A DNA stretch of 18,101 nucleotides. Origin: Dunaliella salina. Lineage: Eukaryota; Chlorophyta; Chlorophyceae; Chlamydomonadales; Dunaliellaceae. Below are positions 7,327 to 15,454 of this stretch, piece by piece (the stretch's first letter is position 1; each line of letters opens with the position of its first letter). The position numbers were made by a program, and so were the translations under genes. The notes under the pieces were generated by a model. That model saw only the letters and a list, made by a program, of their open reading frames with translations. It was not told the origin of the DNA and did no database searches. The DNA lies in assembly GCA_002284615.2 (NCBI GenBank), contig MU069647.1:9000-27100 (forward strand), read 5' to 3'.

Positions 7327-7480
7327 TTTTGTCTCCTGCGTTCTCCTAGGCTAGTTTTGTCTAGTTTAGGTAGAGGTCCCCCTGGTGAGGCCTCCAACTT
7401 TTGTTAGGGGTTCTTCCCTTCATGCACGCGGCCTTTGGCTTGCGCAGACTTTTCTTTTCTTTTTCTTTTCTTTCCTGCAT
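7216..7480 (+). repeat. 3' end of R1: G-rich tract, conserved UTR, (TTTTC)n terminus
   Basis: It begins with a G-rich tract (7218-7246; runs of 5, 3, 5 and 3 G with loops of 5, 1 and 6). The codons ending in NPPDSH-stop follow, then TTCTCCTAGGCTAG, GGTGAGGCCTCC, CTTCCCTTCATGCACGCGGC, TTGGCTTGCGCAGACTTTTC and a TTTTC-rich end at about 7465-7480. Every block recurs at the other 3' ends in the same order. Confidence 0.85.
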
Positions 7481-8059
7481 CACGGGAACATATGCTAACC
7501 TTCGTATCCAAGCCAAAAAAAATTCTCTACGTTGACTAGGCCCACCTCATCACTTCTGGTGGTAAGACCAAGGTCACCTGCAATCTTCCCTTCAGAGCAA
7601 GTAACTCTGAGGCAGCATGTCTATGGCAGGCTTTGCCAGACGTCTTTTCAAAGACAAGATCCCGGTCCAGGGCAAACCAGCTCAGTTCATTAGTCCTGTG
7701 GATTCTTTTACCCCTACCTTGGGGTAGAGGCCACCATAACCCTGCCACACGTAGGCAAACCGTGGATATCATTCGTATGTCACTTCATTTTATTGCTATA
7801 TTTTGCAGCAACTGCAGTACCCTGGATCGGGTAGTTTGGTCAGTTGACACGTTTTTTGGGAGGAGTTCTTGAAAAAGTGTGCAGGCAATTGAAGTTTGTC
7901 TCGGTAAGCTATTCTGAATCTGGTTACCGTCGAGCTTGTTTCTAGATTGGGATCATGCTCCAGCTGCATACTGAAGCAATTACCCCACATGCTCCGTACT
8001 AGGCAATATATCTGCATCAACAATAATGCTTTTGACATATATATCCTTTCAAGAGGCAC
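7481..8059. other. Segment between R1 and R2; unrecognised
   Basis: The longest frame here is on the - strand (7536-7772, 78 codons, containing LWWPLPQGRGKRI and NELSWFALDRDLVFEK). It reads like a plausible peptide but has no domain I recognise and no clear splice borders. It may belong to the 5' region of R2 or be unrelated. Confidence 0.35.
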
Positions 8060-8850
8060 CTTACCTTCGCTCCAGCATCAAACCTATCTTAGACACACTC
8101 TCAATGCCTCAGGCTATCATATCGTGATGCAACCCACCCTCAAGACCTTAGCCTGCCATTGCACACACTCCCTGACGGAAATAGGCATACACAGGCTCTC
8201 ATCCCTGCTGAACCCTGAATGATAACCTCACCCATGTTATTGTCGGAAGCAAACTTTGCTCCCCTGTTTGGCTGCAAAATTAGGAACAGACACATCATAG
8301 CCCTTAAGGAACTTGCCCATACTCTCAATACTCACGAGCTGACACCTGATCTCATGAACACATTCATACAGAGCCGAGAGAGCCCGCCCAATAAAATCCT
8401 TGAGTCGCGCCACATAAGCAACACAACATAAGCAATAATTATAAATACAGAACACATACACCGACGGGCTGGAACAGGTCAAAGCTCCCCACTGGCTTCC
8501 TCAACTGCAATCCAGTCAATGAGGGCCTTGCTTCCGACACGCACATACATCGTGACTCCGGACCTTACAGCAACCCCCTCTTTGATGCCCAGGATATGGA
8601 AGTAGACATGTGTCTACTCCCTCCCTGATAGCTTGGGCAGCCCATCCCCAAACAGTCAATCACATACAGGTACACACGCGCCGAGACAGGCATACTCGCA
8701 AAAGAAATAATTCCTGCGTGCAAGGACTGCAAGCACAAGCATATGACATGGACCCCACCCCATCCCCTCTAATAACCCTCACGCAAGTTATGTCACATGG
8801 ATCCACTCAGACAATTATGCCCCATACCTCCGAACACACCAGGAACTGAC
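8060..8850 (+). pseudogene. N-terminal polyprotein or ORF1 remnant of R2, function unknown
   Basis: Consecutive + strand frames of 60-90 codons switch frame every 200-300 bases. They read as ordinary protein: a His-rich stretch to about 8218, then LFGCKIRNRHIIALKELAHT (about 8259-8320) and LTPDLMNTFIQS, then frames with NPLFDAQDMEVDMCL (about 8574-8620). No domain is recognised. The amphipathic IALKELAHTL region looks helical. Position upstream of the PHD finger suggests the N-terminal part of the same protein or a separate ORF1. Confidence 0.4.
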
Positions 8851-8988
8851 GCTGCCCAGTAGCTCTGGAAATGTAAACAGAGTAAGGCTGCGGAATTAAA
8901 CAAGGGGATTAAACAAACGCGAGTAACAACATTTTTTGCTACGACAATGTGATCCTGAAAATCTTGGATTGGCAACCTTTAACAAATC

Positions 8989-9387
8989 GTGAGATGCTCT
9001 CAACAAAAGCAGCAATCTCAGTACAAAGTACAATGGCACCCCGTCACAATTAAAAGGTGGGCCTTGGCCATCTTCCAAAATGATGAGCTGAAAGTGGCAT
9101 ATCCAAATTATGTACCGAGAAGAACTAAAGAGGACAACTTTTGCCAGCTCTGCTGGAGCCCAGTGAGTAAAGAATACACACAGGAATCTAAATGCTACAA
9201 CAATATGCCCACTTGTGATACCTGCCACCGCACATACCACTGGAGCTGTCTCATAGATGTCAAAGCATCTCCTCAGAATGACGCAGCACAAAACATGACA
9301 CAAGAACACTGGGACTGCCCTGCATGCGTCCCTCTGCCCGCCTCCCAAAAGGGGAAAGGCTCAACTCCTCTGAAAAATGCAAAATGA
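8989..9387 (+). pseudogene. PHD zinc-finger segment of R2
   Basis: Open frame of about 132 codons from a GTG, with no evidence that this is the real start. Cysteines and histidine fit a C4HC3 PHD finger: C52-x2-C55, C76-x2-C79, H84-x2-C87 and C110-x2-C113, with the typical aromatic-Trp-Cys (YHWSC) and the conserved Trp before the last pair (WDCPAC). PHD fingers commonly bind histone H3 tails. Some non-LTR ORF1 proteins (CR1-type) are known to carry PHD-like fingers. All eight zinc ligands are intact even though the surrounding element is decayed. Just upstream, YKVQWHP (residues 12-18), and just downstream of the frame, IYVEWHPK (about 9388-9411), form a repeated W-containing motif of unknown meaning. 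Confidence 0.75.
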
Positions 9388-9425
9388 TCTATGTAGAATG
9401 GCATCCCAAATGAGAAGCTGCTGAT

Positions 9426-10040
9426 ATGTTTACAAATGCACCCAGATCTACATGCCCATGGGCAAGCCTTACAGAGGAAATTCTGGAGCAAACAGATGCT
9501 CCCTCGAAAAGTGAGATAGACTTGGACAATCTGGCCAACCAAGACTTTGAAGGCAACCCTCAGAGCCTGTCTGACTCCTCATGGCTCCCAACTACCGGTT
9601 GCGCCATTTGCAAGAATGCTACCTTTGACTTCCAACATACCAACCCCCAAACAGATACCATGCCATCATGGCAATGTTATATCACCATAAGGAATGTTGA
9701 CCTCATGAAGGAAAGCCTTTAATGCAACACATCTAATGAAGTTACCATGCCGGCACAAACGCCGGAAATAATCACCTATATGCATATTTTTTTATCTACA
9801 ATGCCAGCGAAAAGTGCATTGGTACGCTCACTGTAGACAGACTCAGCATCCTGCTTGAAGCTTATGAAGCAGCTTAAAAGGCCAGCGTCCATGCCACCAT
9901 CCAGCCACCTGTCCAGGATCCTGCGACAGAAATTATGAGTCTACTCTCCTGCCAAAACGCTCAATCAAACCATCTCCCCACCAAAAACAAAAAAATCCAC
10001 GATTCTAACATGCTGATCACACCTCCTCACATTTGTTCAG
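9426..10040 (+). pseudogene. Acidic linker region of R2
   Basis: The frame 9426-9722 (98 codons) is rich in Asp, Glu and Ser and contains a CAIC pair but no complete zinc site. Decayed frames continue to about 10040, including KCIGTLTVDRLSILLEAYEAA (about 9810-9873) and ATEIMSLLSCQNAQ. The LSILLEAYEAA portion looks helical. I recognise no domain. The segment links the PHD finger to the methyltransferase-like part. Confidence 0.45.
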
Positions 10041-10057
10041 CCCTACGTAAATGATGC

Positions 10058-10435
10058 TTGGTCTCAACAGAGAAGTTTTCCAACCCTCTTGAATTCGACA
10101 GTACCTTCAACACTTACTTCAGCGCAAGCTGTTGTGACGAGGTCTTTGGGGCACACACAGACACCCTCTCTGTGTGCTTCAATGGCTTTTCCTTTTGTCA
10201 TCCCCCTCATGATGACGAACTTATGTTAGGCTCTTGCGCCATGCAGTGCACTCCTCCCTCCAAACCACAGAATCAGTTGCCACCTTCATGCTCCTGCCCT
10301 ACTAGGAGTTTCAGCTGCAACGCATACATGAGGTGGTTCAAACATTACCCAGAACTTGCAATAGTGCTTGCCAAACTTCCTGCCAGAAAAATCCAATTCC
10401 AAACACCCCAACACTCTTCCTAACCCTACCCTACC
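10058..10435 (+). pseudogene. Region resembling a Dam-type N6-adenine methyltransferase (R2)
   Basis: The main frame (10058-10423) reads VFGAHTDTLS, then FSFCHPPHDDELM with HPPH at 10199-10210. It shifts to another frame for HAVHSSLQTTESVATFMLLP (10240-10299, then Tyr and a stop at 10303). It returns to the first frame for NAYMRWFKHYPELAIVLAKL and KIQFQTPQH. The order (a xPPY/H motif, a helix, a hydrophobic strand ending LLP, then a strand with xIxF) resembles phage Dam-like methyltransferases (NPPY, then MLLP, then IxFxxGRxxF). The catalytic-type motif here is HPPH where a functional enzyme has xPPY. This is pattern similarity only. DIRS elements are known to carry such a domain, but non-LTR elements are not, to my knowledge. 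Confidence 0.35.
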
Positions 10436-10749
10436 TTCTTGTCCAATGCAACTAATAGTTGTCTGGAATCCTAATGCCAGAGAAGCGCTGCAGCCATAAC
10501 AAAGATTGGCTCCAAGTCGAGATGTTCAGGCTCACTGGCCTTGCATCTCCCAATTCCTGCCATGCCCCTACGCACCCACCAGCACCTAGCATCAAACACT
10601 TGGAAAAAGAAATTCCAGTCACTTCCCACTGACATCCATAACTGCTCACATAAGTGCCCTCAAGCAAGGGTAGCCTTCCATCCTGCCAACTTCAAGAACA
10701 TGTCCACACCTAAAATCAAGGACTGGTTCCTTATTCTCGCGTTTCTCTA

Positions 10750-11250
10750 GGAATCACGTACACAGATGGCAGTGTCATTTCCTTAATCAACGCTCAGGGT
10801 GTGTACCACCTGCATTGTTTTTCCTTTCCCTTTTTCCTTTGTCATTAACCACCAAGATGATGACTCCCGACCTCTCTCTGCTTCAGGCATTCACAAACCA
10901 GGAAGGAACACTTCCCCATACTCCCAACACTTACAGCCGCACGTAAAACCCAATGGTCATGGGCCTGCTAACACCATCACCAGAGCAGAGCTTGCACCTA
11001 TCCCTGTGGCACTCCAACAAGAGCAAAATGACGATGCCTCTGATAGTGCATCCTGCCTCTCCCAGATTTCAAAACAAACCCTGAATCCACTGTGCATGAG
11101 GCACCACCTGCGTGCAGAGATCATTCACGCTATACCGTCTATATTACAACATTCCCCCCACACATCGTTCCTACAAAGTCAAAGCCCACTCTGGCATAAT
11201 AGGCAACGAGGGGGCCGACGCACATGCTCGCACAGCAGCACTCACAGACA
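10750..11250 (+). pseudogene. RNase H domain (R2), all catalytic residues visible across three frames
   Basis: GITYTDGSV (10750 on) supplies the first Asp (10765-10767). Another frame has NTITRAELAPI (Glu at 10988-10990) and DSASCLSQI (Asp at 11042-11044). A third has KVKAHSGIIGNEGADAHA (11175 on, Asp at 11217-11219). This is the D-E-D-D set of type I RNase H, with the usual KxxxHxxxxGNExAD context. RNase H removes the RNA strand from the RNA-DNA hybrid after reverse transcription. The frames change at about 10800-10850 and 11110, so the protein is not made intact. Residues are preserved although frames are not, which suggests fairly recent inactivation. Confidence 0.85.
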
Positions 11251-11569
11251 CCACTGACATTGTACTCCAGATGCCAGGGACCCATTCCACAGTTCCTACT
11301 GACTCTCATTGAAGGCTGACTCTCACGCACAAAATGATGGCATGCACCGCTCCCATGCCTTCCCAATCCAATAACTCACCTGACAAACTAAAAGTACACG
11401 TGCATTAAATGCACAAGCTTAGACCTGCTGATACTTCTGGCTACCACTATAACAGATGGCAGAAGCTCAACTCTGCCCCGCCATCTGCTTCCTAAGCACC
11501 ACAGGCAACATCCAAGCTCACAGTCCCAAGTGTCAACTTGCTAACAAGAAAATCAGCAACTATTCCTAG
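11251..11569 (+). pseudogene. Linker between RNase H and zinc knuckle (R2)
   Basis: Decayed frames contain DKLKVHVH and MHKL (about 11379-11415), matching DLKDKVKHIMHDMHKL in R4 (about 14397-14445). The two relics are thus aligned over this linker. The last in-frame stop before the zinc knuckle is TAG at 11567-11569. Confidence 0.6.
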
Positions 11570-12421
11570 AAAAATACTGAGATTACCCTGAAACAGCAAA
11601 TTAATGTAATAGAATATCGAACAGATACACTGTACACACAAAAACATGCCTTCAATTTCAACTATTCATCCAGTTCTTCAAGATGTCCACTCTGTGGCGA
11701 CGAAGATAACATTAATCACATACTCTTCCAACAGCACCATGCAGGCCTTAGTCTCTGCATAAATGCCCTCAGTTACGGCCGGTATTGCTCATCTCTTTTT
11801 GGAATGGGTGGATGCAGCAATGGGAGAATTCAGGAACAGGGCATGCAGTCCCTGAATACATAACACAAGGCATTTCTGGTGTTCCCTAATGGTACTGGCT
11901 CTTCAGCCCGCCACCAAAGCCGCCCGGATGCTCTCTTAGTGCGCTCTATACCAGGTCAATCTGTACACCTGGATCCCTCCTATAACCCTGATCGAGACAA
12001 GGATATCCACCTTGTTGAATTGAAATTCTGCCCTGACACCAACTCCTTCATCACTTTGGAACGGGCAGCAGTGCAACACTCTCACACTGTAACCAGACTT
12101 AAATCCCGCAGCTCCAAAAAACCTAAGAGGAATAACAAAATGACTCTACATATCATCCTATTTGGCGTGGCTGGCCTTATTTACGATGAATGTACAAACA
12201 AATATGTTGTGAATCTGGGCCTTAGTGAGCACAAAGCTGAAGGAGCAAAAACATCCATCACTAACACCAGATATGCTTTTCATTCTCAGGGAACTGCTGG
12301 GGGGGGTGGTCTGGGCGCACGGCAGAGGATTGCAGGAGAAGGAGAGTCCGAGCGTCCAGGAACACGGCGGACAACCCCCCACATCCTCATTTGCTCTGTC
12401 TTTGGCTCTCTCCTAGGCTAG
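11570..12421 (+). pseudogene. Zinc knuckle plus RPD...ELK nuclease (R2), one internal stop
   Basis: One reading frame runs from 11570 to 12421 with a single in-frame TAA (11861-11863). First half: YRTDTLYTQKHA, then RCPLCGDEDNINHIL (Cys at 11684 and 11693), a C-x2-C...H knuckle whose last ligand region is shortened. Second half, numbered from 11879: RPDALLV (15-21), IHLVELKFCPD (43-53), AAVQH (63-67), MTLHIILFGVAG (88-99) and TRYAF (130-134). This is the only relic that keeps both RPD and ELK, the two halves of a PD-(D/E)XK metal site. The conserved NPPDSH-stop has become NPPHPH followed by TTG, so the frame reads on to TAG at 12419. C-x2-C/H/C followed by RHN-like and PD motifs is the known layout of the R2-type restriction-like endonuclease. 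Confidence 0.75.
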
Positions 12422-12580
12422 TAATTTCTAGCTAGAAATTGCTATAGTGTGGGCTTAGAGGGCCTTCCGGTGAGGCCCTCGCTGGCTTGCTAACTTGCTA
12501 GCTTGTTAATAAGGGATCCCGTCCGGTCCTTCCTTTAATGCACGCGGCATCGGCCTTGCGTAAACTTTCCTTTTCTTTAA
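12289..12580 (+). repeat. 3' end of R2: G-rich tract, UTR, TTTTC terminus
   Basis: The G-rich tract (12289-12316) has runs of 3, 8 and 3 G. Next come GTCTGGGCGCAC, CTCTCCTAGGCTAG, GGTGAGGCCCTC, CCTTCCTTTAATGCACGCGGC, and TTGCGTAAACTTTCCTTTTC ending near 12580. A local duplication of CTAGAAATTTC/GAAATTGC type (12421-12445) and a GCTTGCTAAC/TTGCTAGCTTG repeat (12482-12510) are private to this copy. Confidence 0.85.
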
Positions 12581-13032
12581 GGCCCAGATTCTTAAAAGGT
12601 TGGAATGCCAATCACAGATCTTTGTAAATAGAGCCAGCCAAACCAAATAAAATGATGTAAAGGGTCGCTTTGTTATTTCTGTTCTCCAGTGTCTCCCACA
12701 GAAGATCAATGGTTGGCTGTCTTTGAAACTGCAAGTAGATAATGAAATCGGCAATGCCTTCAGACATTTGCCCAACATTTTTATACCCATGAAGCGTATT
12801 ATCCTACGGTATCACACGGGCACCCTCTACACTCGAAAACGTGCAGTCCGTCTCAAAAGGTCTCCTGACCCAATGTGCCCCCTTCAAGGCTTCCATCACT
12901 TGAGCATCGCACTTCAAATGCTCTCAGGCTGCCAGAACCATATCATCTCCAACATGAAAACTGAACGCCATAACATTCCAGGCCGAATGAATACAAAAGC
13001 ACTGAGCAAAAGCCCTGTAGGAGCAGGCCTGG

Positions 13033-13347
13033 TACACAGACATAGGGAGCGATTTCAAACTTGCACAAAATACCCTGCACCTCCCTGCACATGTCTCAAA
13101 TAGAACTATACCTGCTTACTTTTTCCCTCATCATCTTCAAGAAAGGAAAAGACTCAATTCAATTCAACCAGATGCTATTTTTATCACCCCTTTTAATGCC
13201 AAGCCTGCTTCTGACAATGTTTCTTCCATTCAAACACAACACACCGTGTGCAAAGTGACTTTGCACAGGTCAACGCGGAGGACCACCAGATCTAGGTGTG
13301 GAGGGCAACCCCATGAACTGTATGCGGATAAATGCCATGTGCACTAG
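13033..13347 (+). pseudogene. N-terminal half of the R3 nuclease domain
   Basis: Open frame without an ATG start. It holds FKLAQNTLHLPAHVSNRTIP, a Phe-rich turn (AYFFP), QPDAIFITPFN, then QTQH and VTLH. The order NR-x-IP-x(3)-F, then RPD after 8-14 residues, agrees with R2 and R4 and defines which PD is the likely metal-site PD. The ELK motif expected between PD and QH is deleted. After VTLH the frame enters unrelated sequence and stops at 13345-13347. Confidence 0.65.
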
Positions 13348-13472
13348 ATAGGAGTCAAGTTCTGTGGGGACACAAGGCTGGAGCATCAGTTGAAAGCTGC
13401 AAAGCAGCAGCATGCATAACTTTGTTAACTTATTCACGCAAAAGTTGTAACTATTCACCCTATTAGTGTTTT
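13267..13472. other. About 165 bp of extra sequence interrupting the R3 nuclease
   Basis: In R1 only about 39 bases separate VTLH from the following YT motif; in R3 the gap is 206 bases. The extra sequence has no similarity to the other relics that I can see. It carries a short internal direct repeat (AACT-ATTCAC type, about 13428-13457) near its right end. It may be a small insertion or a scrambled replacement. No terminal inverted repeat or clear target duplication is visible. Confidence 0.45.
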
Positions 13473-13715
13473 TACACTGAGCACACCCTCAACAAACTAG
13501 GACTGGACCACCATCGTGCCACTCAACTTGCTCAACAGCTTCATGCTCATTCTGTACAATATGCCCACAAACTAGTCTCCACACGCCGTGCTGTTGAAAG
13601 CAAGAATACTTCCCACAGCCAGGTCCTAGAGCCAGGTGCTTCCAGTAACCCTCCAGATCCCCAATGGCTTTCTCTTTTTTCAAATCTTGTGATGGAGGGG
13701 GCTCCTTTTTCTTAA
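13473..13715 (+). pseudogene. C-terminal half of the R3 nuclease domain
   Basis: Open frame of 80 codons plus stop, not starting with ATG. YTEHTLNKLGL, LAQQLHAHSVQ and STRRAVE align position by position with the R1 segment YNDYTI...LGL, LASQLRDHAIQ, NTRHAL. The conserved tail reads GASSNPPDPQW, with the usual stop lost; translation continues to TAA. The homology to R1 is seen at the protein level, which supports past selection on coding function. Confidence 0.75.
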
Positions 13716-14024
13716 TTGATGTAGGGAGAGTTTCTCTGACTACATAGTCTTTTCTTTGAAACCTGGACTCTTTGTTGACGAGAATGTGAATAGTTGGTTG
13801 TGAAGTACCAATGACGCTGGAAATGAGAGCAAACGTGGTCAGTCAGCAGTGGTGGCAGAGAGCAGTCGTTGCTGGCCATATACCCCCTGCAAAAAGTGAG
13901 TACACCACGTTGAAAGAGAATAATATAGAACAATCCTCATGCACACGCTTTGTTTTTGTTTTTCTTCAAGTGGATCCTGGTCAAAGTATTGACCCAACGA
14001 CATAATGACTTGTTTTAGATGATT
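13716..14024. other. Spacer between R3 and R4, unrecognised
   Basis: This may include decayed RNase H sequence of R4, because the RNase H motif IV follows at 14035. I could not place any motif in it. Short frames on both strands have no recognisable content. Confidence 0.35.
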
Positions 14025-14117
14025 AGAGGTCCCCATACTCTTCTGCAAAGTCAAAGCACACATTGGCATCCTTGATAATGAAGGCAGTTTTGCTTTTGCT
14101 CCTTAGGAGAACACGCA

Positions 14118-14275
14118 GGATAAAAGATAGGCCACTCAGGAGATGGCTCAAAGAAAATGTGTTAAAAATATAAGACAGGACCTTGATGAAACCACAAATC
14201 GTTCTGACTGTCATGATGCCCGCCCACATGCTTGTGAAGACATAAGACAGGCCCATGAGGAAATCAAAAAGTGTT
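14118..14275. repeat. Three imperfect copies of an ATAAGACAGGCC motif inside R4
   Basis: Segments of about 30 bases starting near 14119, 14167 and 14242 share ATAAGACAGG-CC-TGAGGAAA, with 49 and 75 bases between starts. This region has no counterpart in R2, which suggests a local expansion within R4. The + frame across the last two copies reads NIRQDLDETTN and DIRQAHEEIKK. Confidence 0.5.
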
Positions 14276-14288
14276 TTGAACATCTCAG

Positions 14289-14507
14289 ATGCCTTCCTCC
14301 TGCACACTCGCGAAAACTTTTTTTTCCGCCTCTGTTGACTTGCTACATTGGTTGGAAAAACCTGGCTCTCGTACAAAATATCAGCTTCCTTCAGACCTCA
14401 AAGACAAAGTAAAGCATATTATGCATGACATGCACAAGTTGGTAACAGCAAACGGTAAGACTTATAGCAAAGCAAATTGGCACAACACGCGAAGAATTAA
14501 CAATTAA
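14289..14507 (+). pseudogene. Post-RNase H linker of R4
   Basis: 72-codon frame containing FFSASVDLLHWLEKPGS and SDLKDKVKHIMHDMHKL. It aligns with the R2 linker (DKLKVHVH, MHKL), which shows that R2 and R4 share architecture outside the catalytic domains. It ends in stop TAA at 14505. Confidence 0.6.
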
Positions 14508-14605
14508 CCGTCATCAAACCCGCAGCTAATTTCAAACTCAGTAATGCTTTCTGGTCTATGAAAGGTGTGGCCCTCAAAGAGCAGACCAACTTGGATGACA
14601 TCAAA

Positions 14606-14760
14606 TGTCATCGAGTATCAAACAGGCACCCTGTACAATGGCAAGCATGCCAGACGCTTAAGTAGCCACCCTGGTCCCGCTCTTTGCCCTCTATGTGGTA
14701 CACCCAAGAGCACCTCCCATTCCCAAGAGCACCTCCCATGCCCAAGAGGGTAGCTAGTAG
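14606..14760 (+). pseudogene. CPLC zinc knuckle of R4, disrupted by a 19-bp tandem duplication
   Basis: EYQTGTLYNGKHARRL is followed by CPLCGTPKSTSH. After the His the DNA contains a 19-bp unit, CCCAAGAGCACCTCCCATT/G, repeated in tandem (14703-14721 and 14722-14740) with a partial third copy. The duplication shifts the frame and destroys the final His/Cys ligand region. The nuclease that follows is in a different frame (14684-15094). Confidence 0.7.
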
Positions 14761-15450
14761 CTACTCAGATGCACGATCCACCGATCATAGAACAAAAATC
14801 AATCGACACCATCATGCACTCAGCATTTGTGATGAAGCAATCAGCAAAGGAGACTCAGGAACTTGCATCCTTGCTGCGGATGCATGCAATTCAGAAAGGC
14901 TATGCTCCGGGAGATGGAAATTACTGGTAGGGTCCAGTGACTTAAACACTCCACACTGGCTGTTCTCATCTGGACAGCCACCAAGCAGACAAATCAGTTG
15001 CCCAGATGGCACTAAATATCTGCCCCTTGCAGGCAGAGACTCCAACCATCACCCAGAAGACATGAATCCCAGAGGCACATACCTGCATCATTGACCTGCA
15101 ATTTTGCTCTGATACCAAGCCTGAACAAATCTCCCGACACTGCACGCAATCAACACAGAGGCACTCTGCACAACATCAACACATACTGCACAAGATCAAC
15201 ACAAACACAATTCATAGCCTACGCACAAAAATTCCTTTAAGCAGCCGCAACAACAGAGTAACATTACACATCATATGAATTGGAGTTGAAGGAGCTGTTT
15301 GCAAACACTACACGATCAACTTCCTCTGCAAACTTGGCCTTACCAAAGACAAAGCCCACAACCCTGCAACCTATCTCCACTGTCATGCTGCCAAGACCTT
15401 CAAGGTCTCAAGTAAGAAAAAACAGCACCAAACATGCCAATTTAGCAACC
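14740..15450 (+). pseudogene. Nuclease domain of R4 with ELK changed to DLQ
   Basis: In the first frame (to 15094): NRHHHALSICDEAISKG, TPHWLF and SCPDGTKYLPL. The reading then shifts to a frame with IIDLQFCSD (15087-15113) where relatives have ELK, so both the acidic residue and the lysine are replaced. AQHQH, VTLHII, a TGA stop (15276-15278), IGVEGAV, YTINFLCKLGLTKDKA and LHCHAAK follow. The PD, QH and LHII landmarks are all in the family order. The domain is clearly inactive. Confidence 0.7.
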
Positions 15451-15454
15451 CAAG

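Larger units (their letters stand above)
6061..7480 (+). mobile_element. Retroelement relic R1: RT fragment fused by deletion to zinc knuckle and nuclease
   Basis: R1 contains, in order, the central part of a reverse transcriptase (to about 6385), the zinc-knuckle region (about 6410-6660), the nuclease domain with its natural C-terminus (to 7326), and the 3' UTR with its (TTTTC)n end (to about 7465-7480). The RNase H domain expected between RT and zinc knuckle, present in R2, is absent. The join lies near 6390-6410, where homology to R2 position about 11505 begins. At least two frameshifts and several stops make it nonfunctional. Neither a target-site duplication nor the 5' end can be defined. 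Confidence 0.8.
8060..12580 (+). mobile_element. Retroelement relic R2: N-terminal region, PHD, MTase-like, RNase H, zinc knuckle, nuclease, 3' UTR
   Basis: This is the longest relic. Successive coding segments, all on the + strand and broken by frameshifts and stops, are an N-terminal part (about 8060-8850), a PHD finger (8989-9387), an acidic linker (9426-9900), a methyltransferase-like part (10058-10435), RNase H (10750-11250), the zinc-knuckle region (11505-11860), the nuclease (11864-12290) and the 3' UTR ending in CTTTTC at about 12580. No reverse transcriptase motif is visible in any frame between 10440 and 10750. RT was therefore either deleted or lies elsewhere in the intact element. 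That all these parts are one insertion is inferred from strand, order and uninterrupted decay. Confidence 0.65.
12690..13715 (+). mobile_element. Retroelement relic R3: zinc knuckle and nuclease, internally deleted and interrupted
   Basis: R3 begins just after the end of R2. RYHTGTLYTRKRA (about 12808-12846) and SPDPMCPLQG (zinc knuckle with its second Cys changed to Gln) lie in the frame at 12723-13103, with CQNHI and TERHN following. The nuclease N-terminal half is in another frame (13033-13347): NRTIPAYFFP, then QPDAIFITPFN (PD at 13168-13173), then VTLH (13255-13266). The ELK segment is missing between these. The C-terminal half resumes at 13473 (YTEHTLNKLGL, LAQQLHAHSVQ, STRRAVE) and runs through SNPPDPQW to a TAA at 13713-13715. 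No (TTTTC)n 3' end is recognised after it. Confidence 0.75.

Noticed and set aside
10440..10750. Reverse transcriptase remnant in R2
   Set aside because: No QGxPLS, FADD or MEPLxRW motif was found in any + strand frame of this interval.
14023..14376. 117-codon - strand frame with hydrophobic repeats, resembling a membrane protein
   Set aside because: It is antisense to R4 coding sequence. The hydrophobic pattern comes from the three ATAAGACAGGCC repeats.
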